This document shows, in pieces, positions 25,587 to 36,999 of a stretch of 64,000 nt of DNA. The DNA is from Theocolax elegans. Lineage: Eukaryota > Arthropoda > Insecta > Hymenoptera > Cerocephalidae. The notes below the pieces were generated by a model. That model worked only from the letters and a program-made list of their open reading frames with translations, was not told the DNA's origin and searched no databases. The position numbers and the translations under genes are program-made. The stretch's first letter is position 1. The number at the start of each line of letters is the position of its first letter. Location of the stretch: the NCBI GenBank assembly GCA_026168455.1, contig CM047427.1, forward strand, positions 11,313,505-11,377,504, read 5' to 3'.

Positions 25587-26262
25587 CTATTATATTTTAA
25601 AATGTAAAACAATGCGTTGAATAAAATACATTTTCTTGTTTGTATGTATCAAACATATATATTTATACAATTATTATTAATTTACTCATTAGTTGGATCA
25701 ATTGTTTTGAAAATAAAAATAATTAATATACTAGCACAGATTCTCGATCGCTAACGGTCCCTCGGTCGTATTCTAGTTATGTTTCGTAATTAGATATAAA
25801 AAATATTATATTAATACTTCATGTACTACGTAAATATAATCCGACATATTTCAATATTTTCCATTGTACTTCAATATTGTTTACATTGTTAATAGATTTA
25901 CTTGAGTGTAAAGAACTATAATTTTTTATATCATTTATGCATTTCAACAATAAGTCGATGTGTAGTATAGATATATATTTTGATAGAATTCGATATACTT
26001 CCCGAAATATCCAAATAATCCCGAAATTATCATATACAAAGAAGATGTACGGACGTAGTAAATTTTAGTAAAAATTTTAGTAAAAAATGATGTGGACTAA
26101 ATATTTTTGCCTGGATGAGGGGTTTATTGTATACAAAGTCACATTTGATTTCTAAAATTTTAATATTATGTGGATTGATTGATATTAAACATAATAAATT
26201 CAAATTTGCAAGTATGACGGGCAATGCCAAAAAGTTCAAGAATCGGAATTAAACTAATAGAT

Positions 26263-27714
26263 TCACGTTTTTATAATTCTCGGGTGCCAATGAACACAAT
26301 AAGCCAACTTACAAATGTTATTGCCAGCTGAAATAAAAATGAAATAATTATGTCAAATGAAACATCATGAAAACAAGATTGAAATGATATATTTATATAT
26401 GTGTGTAACCTTCAATTTGACAATCCTTCATCGCTTCGTCTAATGCTATTTTTGCTTTAGATCTGCTTTCGCTTGTGTTCTCTTGACTGAGGATAAAATC
26501 TTCATCGTACGTACCGTCTTGTCTCATCTGTATGTGTAAATAAATAAATGAATATATAGCTTATTTAGTACATTATACTAATTAATGAAGAAAAGAAAGA
26601 TAATTTACGAATCCCAATTTTTTGTTCATACAAGCTAAATGACATCCCATCTGTTCTACTGTAGGTTGACTACCATCTTTATTTTTGTACTCAAATAAAT
26701 TGGTTTCTTTCAAGCATTCTTCTGCAATTTTTTCTTGCATCTTTTCTGACACCTGATAGAAATATAAACATGTATAATAATAATTGCTGATACAATAAGT
26801 AATATTTTGAAAAAGATATTTATTCAAACTTTAAACTAACGATTTGTTATACAGTGTATCAATTTTACATTTAATGTAAATATAAAATTATATATATATA
26901 TTTATGTTTCTCACATGCAATACGTCATTAATAATAGTATATTGTGAGTACGAAAAACACACGAGGCACAAAAGCCCACTTAGCCCTTGGCGCACACCAT
27001 ATTTTTTGTGACAAGTGCACGAATGTTCGCGTTTGAAGGGCATAGGGACACTATGCAAATATTGCGCTATAATTAATAAATTCATATATATGGGTAAGCA
27101 TGCGCGTGCGTGTGTGTACATGTACGTGAGCGTCTGTGTGTTTGTATACGACTAAGTAAAAGTCTAAATCTACGCAGGGGACTCAAAAGGGGGTCTATAA
27201 AGAAAACGCCCGCTGCTGAAAAAAATGCCCGCTCCTCGAGGTTTAGCGGGCGTTTTCTTTATATGGGCGCAAAAGGACTACTTTAGTCCCTATTTTTAGG
27301 GCGCAAAAACTGCGATTTTCGTGCATGTGTTACAAAAAATATATTTCATATACCGCAATCACTGATGCAAAGCAGATGGATAAAATAATGTATTCCATGA
27401 TAAAAATTCTAATTGGTTATTCAACAAACAGTGATTGTACTTAATTAGTTGAAATTCGTTCGCAAAATGAATATTGTAAGATGTGTTATTAATTAATGTT
27501 TGTCTTGATCATATATAATAAAATTCTGTGTATACACATAGATATACATAAAATTTTCTCGTTATCACGTGATTCAAAAGTTTTGAAACAGCGGCGGCTA
27601 CGAAATTATTTAAATAATAAAGATAGATTAGTTTAACATATTCCTTAAATAAATATACATTACATAGGCATGCACTGCAATGACACACAATATGAAAACT
27701 ATGGCGATCTTCAT
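26263..27714 (-). CDS. Odorant-binding protein OBP-A, complete
   Basis: A small secreted carrier of hydrophobic ligands, inferred from the six-cysteine OBP pattern. Exons on the minus strand are 27664-27714, 26609-26752, 26410-26527 and 26263-26327, with GT-AG borders and matching phases (0, 0, 1), giving 125 residues. Residues 1-16 are a signal peptide (MKIAIVFILCVIAVHA). C1 follows AEE, C2-C3 is CHLAC (spacing 3), C4 is in MKDC, and C5-C6 is CKLAYC. C4-C5 spacing is 8 as in classic OBPs, but C5-C6 is 4 instead of the usual 8. C1 to C3 lie in one exon, whereas OBP-B and OBP-C have an intron after C1. The start is the first Met of the hydrophobic leader. Introns are short except intron 1 (911 bp), where the duplicated block ends. 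The exact orthologue is not assigned. Confidence 0.85.
27175..27315. other. GC-rich hairpin cluster in OBP-A intron 1 (copy 3)
   Basis: Same structure as 8990-9130. Here the stem is perfect (AGCGGGCGTTTTCTTT against its complement). It lies in the transcribed intron 1 of the intact gene. Confidence 0.5.
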
Positions 27715-27763
27715 CTTGCACTCACTTGCTTGAGCTTTTACTAAAGAATGAACGTTGTAGAAT

Positions 27764-27790
27764 CACTGCGCTTGTGACATTTACTTTATC
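27764..27790 (-). promoter_or_regulatory. Core promoter of OBP-A
   Basis: On the minus strand an AT-rich GATAAAGT block (27783-27790) lies about 20 bases upstream of an initiator-like GCAGTG (27764-27768), ~50 bases before the start codon. The same arrangement with similar flanking bases precedes OBP-B. Confidence 0.45.
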
Positions 27791-28046
27791 ATTATCAGCT
27801 TGATTATTTTTTCTTTCATCGTTTCCACTTTTTTTGTGTTTGCGTAAAAAAGTTATCTACTATAGCTCTTAAATGTACTATAATAATGTTTCACATATTT
27901 CTACACATTTAAAATTTATCTTCTTCAACATTTTAGTTTGAATGTATAAACGGAGTAAAGAAATATACAAGCTTTACAGTACATTATGTGTCAAGGGCTC
28001 AAAATGGGTAATGCTCGCCCAAGTCGCATTTAATCAAAGTCGGACA

Positions 28047-28047
28047 T

Positions 28048-28078
<31 letters not shown>

Positions 28079-28107
28079 TTTGTTTATTTATTTATTTATT
28101 TATTTAA
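28047..28107 (+). repeat. (TTTA)n microsatellite
   Basis: About 15 tetranucleotide units with one interruption (TTTG near 28080). Confidence 0.95.
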
Positions 28108-28108
28108 A

Positions 28109-31100
28109 GTCAAACGAAATATGAGACAATAGTCAGAATCACCTACTCTGCGCCCTTGATGCATATACTATTGTTCACCTCAGTTAGTGCAAAATTACTT
28201 TGCGCTCGATAGTATTTTTTTCATGCTAAGGCCAGAAACAGACACTTTTACTTATTTTTCAATTGTTTTCAATTATTGCATTAACTGGTAACTAATAGCA
28301 ATTGTATTACATTAAATAGGTATTAAATGGATTGTTTAAATAGAATGGGTAAAATATATGCGAAAAATGTGTCCTTTTTTGTCCTTTCCATAAAATGGTT
28401 TCCTCCGATTTTATGATCGTTTATTAATTTTCTGAGCATTAAAATTGTTACGCTTGTAAACATAGATTAAAATTCAATATAGTTATATTCAACATAGTTA
28501 TAATCTAGTAAAGTCCTATTAAAAATGAACAAGTGAAAAATATAATAAAAATGCGTTTATCTTCGTAAATACTAGAAATATAACAGAAACTAGTTGCAAA
28601 TCAAACGAAAAAATTAAAAAGCTATTCGAATATATAGGAGTTTTTAATTTAACTGTTCGCCACTACCAATGTATAAATTCTAGTTCTTAGATTCTTAGAA
28701 AAAACTTTCTTTCTAGTTTTTTTTGTAAAATAATAAAAATTAATTTTTATATCTTTCTCATTCCTCTGAGTTCACGAATCCTCGAAAGTATTCTATATAA
28801 TATACACTTAAGAAAATAGAAAATATATATTCATTCATACAGAGATGAATTTATAATAAAAATGATCGTTATTATTAATTAACTCTCTAATTATATGAAA
28901 TACTGAAAAGTATTTTACTTTCAAGGATTATTCAATAATTAAATAGTCCATATTAAATCAGAATATTCTTGTTTTATTTAAAATGTTATTATTTTACTTT
29001 CTTATAATTAATATTATTGAACAGTCGACATACGAATTAATTATTCGGGGTTACTATTCCGGACTTTTTTTTTATAAATTTCATATTTTATAAAATTTAC
29101 TCAAAGTATCTCTAAAAACTATATTTAATAATATAATTAACGTTACGAAATCCAAATTTTATATTTTAATTTTATATTTTATGTAGATTATTATTTATTC
29201 TTGTGATATTATTTAAGAAAATTATGTATGTACAGAAATTCAATTTTTGTCTGTGTTGTTTCTCATTATTGTTGATTACACTGTCTCTTTCGATATATCG
29301 TTAATATTTGAATCTAATCAACTGGCTATGCTATAAGTTCTTAACTTTTAAAGTGATGCACTGCTGTTATTTTTGTGTTTCTTTGTGTGATCTTGTTTAA
29401 ATTATTTATTATTTTTTGATATTATATTTACAATTTCTTTACACAACTTCAAGCTTTGTGCAAATTAATGCATGTGCAAATTATCAATGTTTTCTCTTGC
29501 TATTTGATTATCAAATCAGAGACGCTATTTAAAGTGTATTCATATGTTTACATTAAATAATTTGTCGTAATAGAAAATGACTACTTAATTCATACATTGT
29601 TTGTAAGTTTGAGAAAGAGATAACATAAAAGAACTAATATATAAAGTAATTGAATTTGTTATAATTAAGGTACAGCCTAATGAGTATTGTAAACGTCTAT
29701 GGCAACGTCGCGATTTAGCTATTTTTATAAATATCTTGGTTTGGTTCGATTTAGCATCCTCGACCTTCTTTGACATTTGAGGTTGTAAAAAACTGTATTT
29801 TACTATCGGTCATTCCGATAGTTATGGTTGAATGACATTATGATTACTCCCTCTTATTGTAATGAAATAAGTCAACTGTACGTTATTTATTAATGCACTT
29901 AAATTATTGCAAATACAATAAATATATATTTCTTGCATTTCTTTTAAAATACATATTCATGTTTTTTTTTATTTAAGTAATCAATAAAGAAATTTACAAA
30001 AATTAAGTGTCCAGTATTTTTTATTTTTGAAACTCATGTTTCTATGATAATATTTACTATAATAATCTGTCGAATATTTCTATGAAAATATATTTACTTT
30101 TCTATATTCAACTATATATTTTATTTTTTATATATATTAGAACGACAATAATAAATCGCTTTCCTTCAACCCCAAAAAACAGAAAAATTATTTATTTTTT
30201 ATTCGACAAGTAATTCAATTTATCGGGAAAAACGTTTTGAATCGGTGTTATGTTCGTTTGGAGATAACCTGTGAATTTTTTCATTGAATTTTTTTTATTG
30301 ATAAATCAGCGAGATTTTTGAGCATTTATGAATCATTGTTTTATAGCTATATATATTACCGACCAAAAATAGTTATTTACATATAATTAATTAATAATTA
30401 TTCCGTAAAAATCGTTCTGTCATACTTTTCTATTTGTTTAGAAAAAAAGCTGTGATTTTTTTAGATTTTTTTATAATTAGGTGTTTAAATTTTTGGGATT
30501 TTCTAAGTAGGTCTCTGCAATTTGGGTGTCGTTCCTCCTTGCTTGCGTCAATTCGCAGGTATTACCTGGGAATCGAAACCTGCACTTTAAGAGTTACTAC
30601 TGGCTACTTATTTAATTAATGGTTAAGGTTATTTATATGTAGTTTTCTAAGTTAGATTCACTGTGTGGGTTATTTAGTAGTTACATAGGTTAAATAAATG
30701 CTTTGAATTTATTATTTACTAACAGCTAGCAAATTACTTATAATTTATCGTCGAGTATAATTTTCGAGTATATGTAATTCATAGTTTATTCATTCATTCA
30801 TTCATTCATCGATGTCATTTTTTCTAGATTATCAATTAAAATAAATATCTTATTCAAACAAATAAAAATTTTCCTTTTTCTTCATTTAGAATGCTTGATA
30901 ATGCAACGCTTGTACATAATAATAGCAGGCATACAATCATCTCTCTAAATGCGCGTAAAAATGAAAATTGCATAAATTAAAGTATGGTTCATTGATTGTT
31001 ACTTTTTCAATGTTATTCAAAAAAATTAATTACCTGTTATTTAAACAATTTCTCAAATTGTTGAATTATTTGATAAGAATCATTTTTTATTACAATGGTA
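28109..31100. other. Spacer between OBP-A and OBP-B
   Basis: AT-rich, with no supported coding exon on either strand. Short open frames (for example 29585-29776 and 30434-30619) show no family resemblance or splice logic. A (CATT)n run lies at about 30788-30810. A T-arm-like motif near 30560-30575 is too weak to call a SINE. Confidence 0.6.
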
Positions 31101-31368
31101 ATACAGTCTGTTCCATTCAAGTGGATAAAATCATATTAAAAAGTTAATGTTTTTCTGTCTATTCGATGAAGTGGTTCGGAATCTCGTAATTAATTAAAAT
31201 ATTTATGTTACATATAAATTGGCCAAAATTTTTTTTTAAAATTTAATAACAATATAATTTATTTAAAAAATTAACAAATATTTTAAATTGTTATGAAAAA
31301 AAATTATTAATTGTTAATATTGCATAGCTTTTACTCAATATTAACCCAGGCTTGTCCCTTTAAGTAGA
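31100..31368. repeat. Dispersed MITE-like repeat, fragment 1
   Basis: The part around 31180-31330 is about three-quarters identical to the reverse complement of 47640-47830, sharing AAATTGGCCAAAA and GTTATGAAAAAAA blocks. The end near 31350-31365 carries a CCCAGGCTTGTCCCTT terminus similar to the GGGTACATGCCTG terminus of the other copy. Confidence 0.5.
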
Positions 31369-31513
31369 GATTTCTATCTACGTATACACGTTCACAATGT
31401 TTCGTTCAGATTTTAATATTCAACATTTATGTTTAATACAACATCGTTCACTAAGTAATACTACAAACTGTAATACAAAATAAATATAAAAGTGCTAGTT
31501 CGTAATAATTGAA

Positions 31514-34500
31514 CTAATAGTCTTTTGTAAAGTTATGAATGCAGGCACTTAATGCACAGGCATTACCACCAACTGTATAAAAAGAAAAATTGTAATATTA
31601 ATTTACTTCCATACTTTAAATATATCTATTTTACATTCGTACCATATCATATCCAATTTTTGTACAGTATATCTAATTATTCATTGAATTACCTTTTTTA
31701 ATATGAATAATAACAATAAATAATTAACGATATAAACATTTTTTGACAACCTTATATAAAGTATTAGTTTCGTGTAAAACCACTTGATATTATTTGGCAA
31801 TAATAATTTTATTTTCACTTTTTTATGACTCAGCAAAAATTGGGTAGATTAAAGTATCTAATTACTGCGTTTTTTCGTAATGCTCAATTTAGAATGTCAA
31901 AAATTTTTTTCTATGTTAATCAGTTCTTTATAGTATATAAAAAGATAATTATTTTAGACTCATACGATATTTTTTGTTTGCTGATAACTTAATTTTAAAA
32001 TATATTTAAATACTGAGAGAATTTGAATACTGTATTGAATACTATTCAATAATATAATTGTAAGATAAGACATAACTGTTTTCTTTATAATTCTTTAATG
32101 AACATTTTTAAAATACTTTTTTAAGTTTAATTCGTTTTTTCTTCCTGCTACTTTAAAAGCTTTAATCGTTATACTTTTTTATCTGCATATATCTATTATT
32201 CTTTTTCTTTTTTTAACGATCAACATTAATTGTCCACGAGAGTATATCATACAATTTCTTTTCCCTATTAATTTTTGTTTGGTTTTCCATTTTGGGTTGG
32301 TATTTTCCACCCATTTTTGATTTTCCAAAAAATACAATAAAATTTTGAAATTGATTTTCCAAAAAAATACGATAAAATTTTAACTTTTTTATAAAGAAAG
32401 TAAAAATTAAGTTATTGAATTCACAGATTAAATTGCAGATTCTGAAAGAGCACTATCGAAAACCCCCTATATAGGACTTTGGAAAAAGAAAATCATGTTC
32501 TTCCAGTACAATTTTGTACTTGAAAATAAGTGTATAAAAATGTGCATTTACGCTGAATGGGTTAAGAAAATTGCTTTTCAAAAGTATAGTGTGTTAAAAA
32601 GTTTAAAATTATACTAGCAAACTAATATAGCATTAATAATATTATTATAAAATTAGTGGTTTCAACCTGTTAATCTAAATTTTACAATAGAATTGATGAA
32701 TCTAGTATGGCGGATCCGAAATGACCGACTCAAAAAAACTACAAATTTTCATGCATATATATCATCAAATCAAATATCTTTCGTGTTTCTCAACGGATTT
32801 TGATAAAACTTGGTATAAAGTTTACCACTTTGAACATTGAATATGAAAAATGCAGTGTCACTTATCCGGTTAAATAATACTTCTTATCCACAATAATTAG
32901 ATACTTTACTGATTCGGTATACATCTAATAATAATATTAAACAGAATGTTACCTGTTGCAGTACAATTATTTATAAATGGCTCGAAAATCTTCCAGTTAT
33001 TTCGTCTATTAAAAAAACTATAATTGACAGTTCCATTTTCGTGCACCTGAGGAACAAAATATTAATTAAGTCGCCAAAATTTTAATGGTTTCTATAATGT
33101 AAATATGATAAACCGACTTTTTAAATTTAGCACCTCTGACAAAAATAGGTACATCGGGTTTTTAAGAAAAAAATGTATAAAATAATAAGTACGACTTAGG
33201 GGGATGTCGGACTCAGAAAATGGTCATTTTTAATATTTTTTATAAACAAAAGAATACATTTTTTTTTAAATCCTGAACGCCATGCCCTTATAGGCATATT
33301 TTAAACGGTATACTCAAATTTATTCAGATTTTAAAATTTGTAATTTAATTTTTATTTTTGCGTTGAAAATTCGTAGTTTTTTAGATCAATAATTACCAAC
33401 AAAAAATTATTTAATCAATTATTATTTAAAAAATTATTTTTTCTTAAAAAGTCAAAACGTCATGCCCTCGGTTTTATTTTAAACTATCCGTATGCATTTT
33501 TTCAGATATTTAATTCAATAGTTCCAACATAATTCTTATGTTGTAAATTGTAGATCCCTGTAACTTGAGTTCGACATCTCCTTAAGTGAATTTTTTTGAG
33601 TTATCTATTTTTTTGTACATGAATATATATTAAAATAAATAAAACTTACTACACCAAACTTTTGGTAGATACAATTTATAATGCAACCTTGCTCAGCTGG
33701 AGTGGGTATTTTTTCATTAGCATCTCTCGTGTTGATTAAACCTGTACATCAGTGTATACAAATTAAATTAAAGACATTACATTATGAAAAAAATATAAGA
33801 AAATTCCTTTGGAAACACAAAAATTACAAAATAACCTATTAAGGGTAGAGTCAGGTCAAATGATTTTTTTTATTTTTCATCTTTATCATTTAAAATTTTT
33901 GTGGCACATTTATACTTAATAAAAATATAATTTTTTTCTGGAATTTTTTAACAAGATATAATCATTTCAAACAAGGTTATGCAGAAAAATTTATCAAAAT
34001 TAGTGTTTGATGCCAAATGCTCCTTGCGGACATCAATTTTTGGATGTAATTGAAATTCTTTCAAGTAACTGTTTAAACTTTACACAGGCTTTTTTTATTT
34101 GAACATTCTTTTGTTTATTAGATAAAAAATAATTTATTAAAAATAAAATTTATATAAAACATTGTTATGTTTTTGCATAACAAAATTATTTTTTTAATAA
34201 TATATATTTTGAATAAACAAAAAAGTTCAAATAAATCCAAAAATTGATGTCGCGCAAGGAGTATTTGGCATCAAACATTAATTTTAATAAATTTCAAGAA
34301 AAGTTTATATTTTTAGTATAAATATGCCACACAATTTTTGGCTTATGAAGTAGAAAAATAAAAAAAAAATTTTTTATATTTTCTCAACTATACTTGTAAA
34401 AAATAATTTTTTCGTAAACTTTGTCACGTGAGTTCCGAGAACTCGCGCAACGTAGTGTTCACATGCTGAGTCGGCACTCAGCATGTAAGTAGACAAGCAC

Positions 34501-36885
34501 CTGGGAACATATTTACCCCCACTGTGCGACTGATAGGGATTTTGATGGTCCATCTTCAATGGACACGCGGACTAGCGAGACATTCGCTTTCCACCTTTTG
34601 TAGTTAGTAGACGTGTCCCTCGGGACGAGTAAATAAACAATCTATACCTCTACTCTCGTACTGACTTATTAACCCATGATACTATCCCGAAGGTCAAGAG
34701 CGACCAACCCCACGTAACAACTTTGAGCTTATAATTAGAAGATACCTTATGTATTTTCTCAGTAAAAAAATTCCAATTTCACTGATTTACTTTGAAGAAA
34801 CACGATTTTTCCAAAATTAAATCTAATTTCACAGTCGAGAAAAATGTATTGATAACTATGCATGGACACCTTGCAGTAAGTGGGATAAAATATTAAAATT
34901 TTAAGATATAGAAAAACAAGATTTTTTAAAATCATAGTGACAACTTAAGAAACATCATCTTATAGAAAATTTTAAGTTTTTATAGATTTGTAAAAATTAT
35001 TAATAAAAGTCATGCTTTTAAATTTCTATAAGATATGGTACGTTTTTTTTAATTTACTCTAACGATTAAAATTACTTTTAAAAAATTTGGTATTAAGAAG
35101 TCAATTTTTAAGCCTGGTTGCATACTGCTCCCCTTACTGCACCTATGCCTTCGAGTATTTTTATTCATTTAAATAATATTATATAATATAAGTAATAATT
35201 AAAAGTCCCTGGAAAATGTATTTTCGGCAAGTATCGGTTTAGATTTGGCAATATCGTATTTGATGTCATGTCAGGAACTCATAACCATTACCATTTTAAA
35301 TGCAAATTAAGAGTTTTTATTTCTATTGCAATAATTTTTTCCTAAATTTGAATGAAGCTGTTCGACCAATTATTATATGTGATATGGTGCCACGTTTTTA
35401 ACACGTCCGGTATAAATGATTAGAATAAATCAAATTTCTTATTTATATATGATGATAAATAACTTTTTGGAAAGTCCGGCTAGTTATATTTTACTCTTGC
35501 TTACTTCAAAAAACAGAGTTTTATCTTTTACGCCTATATTTAGTTTCGTAATCTCCCATGATTAAAACGATTAAAACATTATTGCGTCACAGTTAATATG
35601 ACTTCCGCAATGTAAATTACATAAAAATTATCATCTTGTGACAATTTTTCTCTGAGCAACCTATGTAAGAAAAATTTCAAAAAGTAGTGTACTCATTAAA
35701 CATTATGATAGAATCCTTTGATGGTTCTGTTTCATTTTTAGAATCAGATACTGTTTCATTTGTATAATTCAATAAAATTAAAAATTACATTTAAAATCTT
35801 AATTCATTATACTTAATACATAATATTTTAATGTACATAAATTAAGATATTGTTTTTGTGAACATTTTGAAGTTTAAAAAATCGACAAATTAGAACAATC
35901 AGAATACTTAGTTCATCGAAGGACCCAAAATTAATACTCGTACTCACTTTACCGTAAAGTTTATTTTTGAATTTTCATACAGGATTCGACCGAAATTTTG
36001 AAAATAGCTTCTTTAAATTAATTGTTAGAAAGTAAGTATAAAATAGAAATTATAAAAATATTTTAGCAAAAGTTTGACTAACAAAAATGAAAAAAAAAAT
36101 GATATAAAAATTAAATATTTTCTTATAATTCTTGTCCACTTACTTTTTAACAATTAATTCAGAGAAGCTTTCTTTAAAATTTCAGCTCAATCCTATAAAA
36201 ACTCAAATATAAACCTTACGGTAAGTAAGTACGAACCCTGATTTTGGGTTCTTTGTCGAACCAAGAATTTTGATCGTTTTATTGTGTCAATTTTTCTAAA
36301 CAAAATTTCAAATAGTTCAGAAAAATAATATCGTAATTTACGTACATTAACATATTCTGTATTACAATAAATTAAGATTTTAATCGAAATTTTTAATTTT
36401 AATGAATTTTACAGGGGTCTCGTTCCCTTAAACAGACTAAAATTATCGATATCAATTCATAAGCAAAAGGAAACAAAATTTGCACTTTTCCTGCGCATCA
36501 ATTCCTTGATAAATATCTTAAAAGTAGGAATTAGCTATAGTATATGCATTTTACTAATTTATCATAACTATACAGGATATATTATATTTTCTACCAGGAT
36601 AGCGTTTCTAATTTATAAGTTCAAACTCTACCGAAGCACGATAGAAAATGTAATGCTATATAATTACATAACAATTTACCTGGATCAAGTCCAAGCTCAT
36701 AAATACAATCAATCATCGACTTTTCAAGTACTTCGTCTTCAAAATCGAATACCTATTATACAATAAAATGTGAAACAATATACGTTTAACAAGATATATT
36801 TAGTTAAATATATTTTTCCAATATATAAATACATTACCGCGTATGCTGCAATGATATACAAGATGAAAACTATGATGATCTTCAT
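31514..36885 (-). CDS. Odorant-binding protein OBP-B, complete
   Basis: Five exons: 36838-36885, 36680-36752, 33650-33741, 32953-33046 and 31514-31572. All have GT-AG borders and consistent phases (0, 1, 0, 1), giving 121 residues. Residues 1-16 are a signal peptide (MKIIIVFILYIIAAYA). The cysteines are C1 in MIDC, C2-C3 as GCIINC, C4 in NNC and C5-C6 as CALSAC. The C4-C5 gap is 8 and the C5-C6 gap only 4, the same oddity as in OBP-A and OBP-C. A VHENGTVNY segment after the C2-C3 exon matches IHDNGTLNY of OBP-C and MRQDGTYDE of OBP-A. Introns 2 and 3 are swollen by a solo LTR and several foldback/TIR elements. The protein is presumably a secreted ligand carrier. Ligand and tissue are unknown. 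Confidence 0.85.
32690..32880. repeat. MITE-like fragment in OBP-B intron 4
   Basis: Contains ATGGCGGATCCGAAATGACC followed by text on the pattern TTTTGATAAAACTTGGTATAAAG, a type of repeat often seen dispersed in insect genomes. No clear inverted ends were found. The assignment is from general familiarity only. Confidence 0.3.
33186..33595. mobile_element. TIR element in OBP-B intron 3
   Basis: The inverted ends GGGGGATGTCGGACTCA and TGAGTTCGACATCTCC are imperfect complements flanked by TTA-like bases. Inside are two related internal blocks with the motif ATGCCCT (about 33280 and 33465). There is no coding capacity. It is non-autonomous. Confidence 0.6.
33840..34400. mobile_element. Foldback element in OBP-B intron 2
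   Basis: The inverted arms share ATCAATTTTTGG/CCAAAAATTGAT, the TGCTCCTTGCGG/CGCAAGGAGTA block and GTGGCACATTTATAC/GTATAAATATGCCACA. The arms meet near 34100-34200. Non-coding. A solo LTR lies just beyond its right end. Confidence 0.6.
34422..34719 (+). mobile_element. Solo LTR with ACTT target duplication
   Basis: Starts TGTCACGTGAG and ends CACGTAACA, the TG...CA ends of LTRs. It is flanked on both sides by the 4 bp ACTT (34418-34421, 34720-34723). At 298 bp it is noticeably richer in GC than its surroundings. An AATAAA signal near 34630 toward the 3' side suggests plus orientation. No gag/pol and no second LTR are present, so it is a solo LTR left by recombination. The 4 bp duplication fits a Gypsy-type element. 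Confidence 0.75.
35745..36415. mobile_element. Foldback element in OBP-B intron 2
   Basis: A long imperfect palindrome. CTTAATTCATTATACTTAAT pairs with sequence near 36360. AGTTCATCGAAGGACCC pairs with GGGTTCTTTGTCGAAC near 36245. TTACCGTAAAGTTTAT pairs with ATAAACCTTACGGTAA near 36215. The centre is near 36075. No reading frame of note. Confidence 0.6.
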
Positions 36886-36938
36886 CTTGAACTTATATTT
36901 GCTTGAGCTTTTTACCAACGAATGAGCATTGTGCAATT

Positions 36939-36964
36939 ACTGAGCTTGTAGCACTTTATTTATC
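36939..36964 (-). promoter_or_regulatory. Core promoter of OBP-B
   Basis: On the minus strand GATAAATAAAG (36954-36964) lies a little over 20 bases upstream of the arthropod initiator TCAGT (36939-36943), ~55 bases before the ATG. Position and sequence resemble the OBP-A upstream region. Confidence 0.5.
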
Positions 36965-36999
36965 TTAATCAATTCGATTATTTTTTCTTATCAAGGCTA

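Larger units (their letters stand above)
18591..27592 (+). repeat. Segmental duplication unit, copy 3
   Basis: The third copy, in the same orientation as copy 1. It begins at the equivalent of copy-1 base 913, so the outer part of the left arm is missing. It continues without a break into unique sequence at 27593, within intron 1 of OBP-A, which makes it the only copy with natural flanking sequence. It shares the SINE and the 910 bp pogo-like insertion with copy 1. Confidence 0.9.

Noticed and set aside
1..27592. CRISPR array or prokaryotic origin for the inverted repeats
   Set aside because: The repeats are kilobase-scale, contain spliced exons and eukaryotic transposons, and have no spacer pattern.
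27942..28124. 60-residue open frame rich in IYLF repeats
   Set aside because: It is a translation of the (TTTA)n microsatellite.
30520..30600. SINE with a T-arm-like box (GGTTTCGATTCCC on the minus strand)
   Set aside because: No box A at the right distance, no tail and no target duplication.
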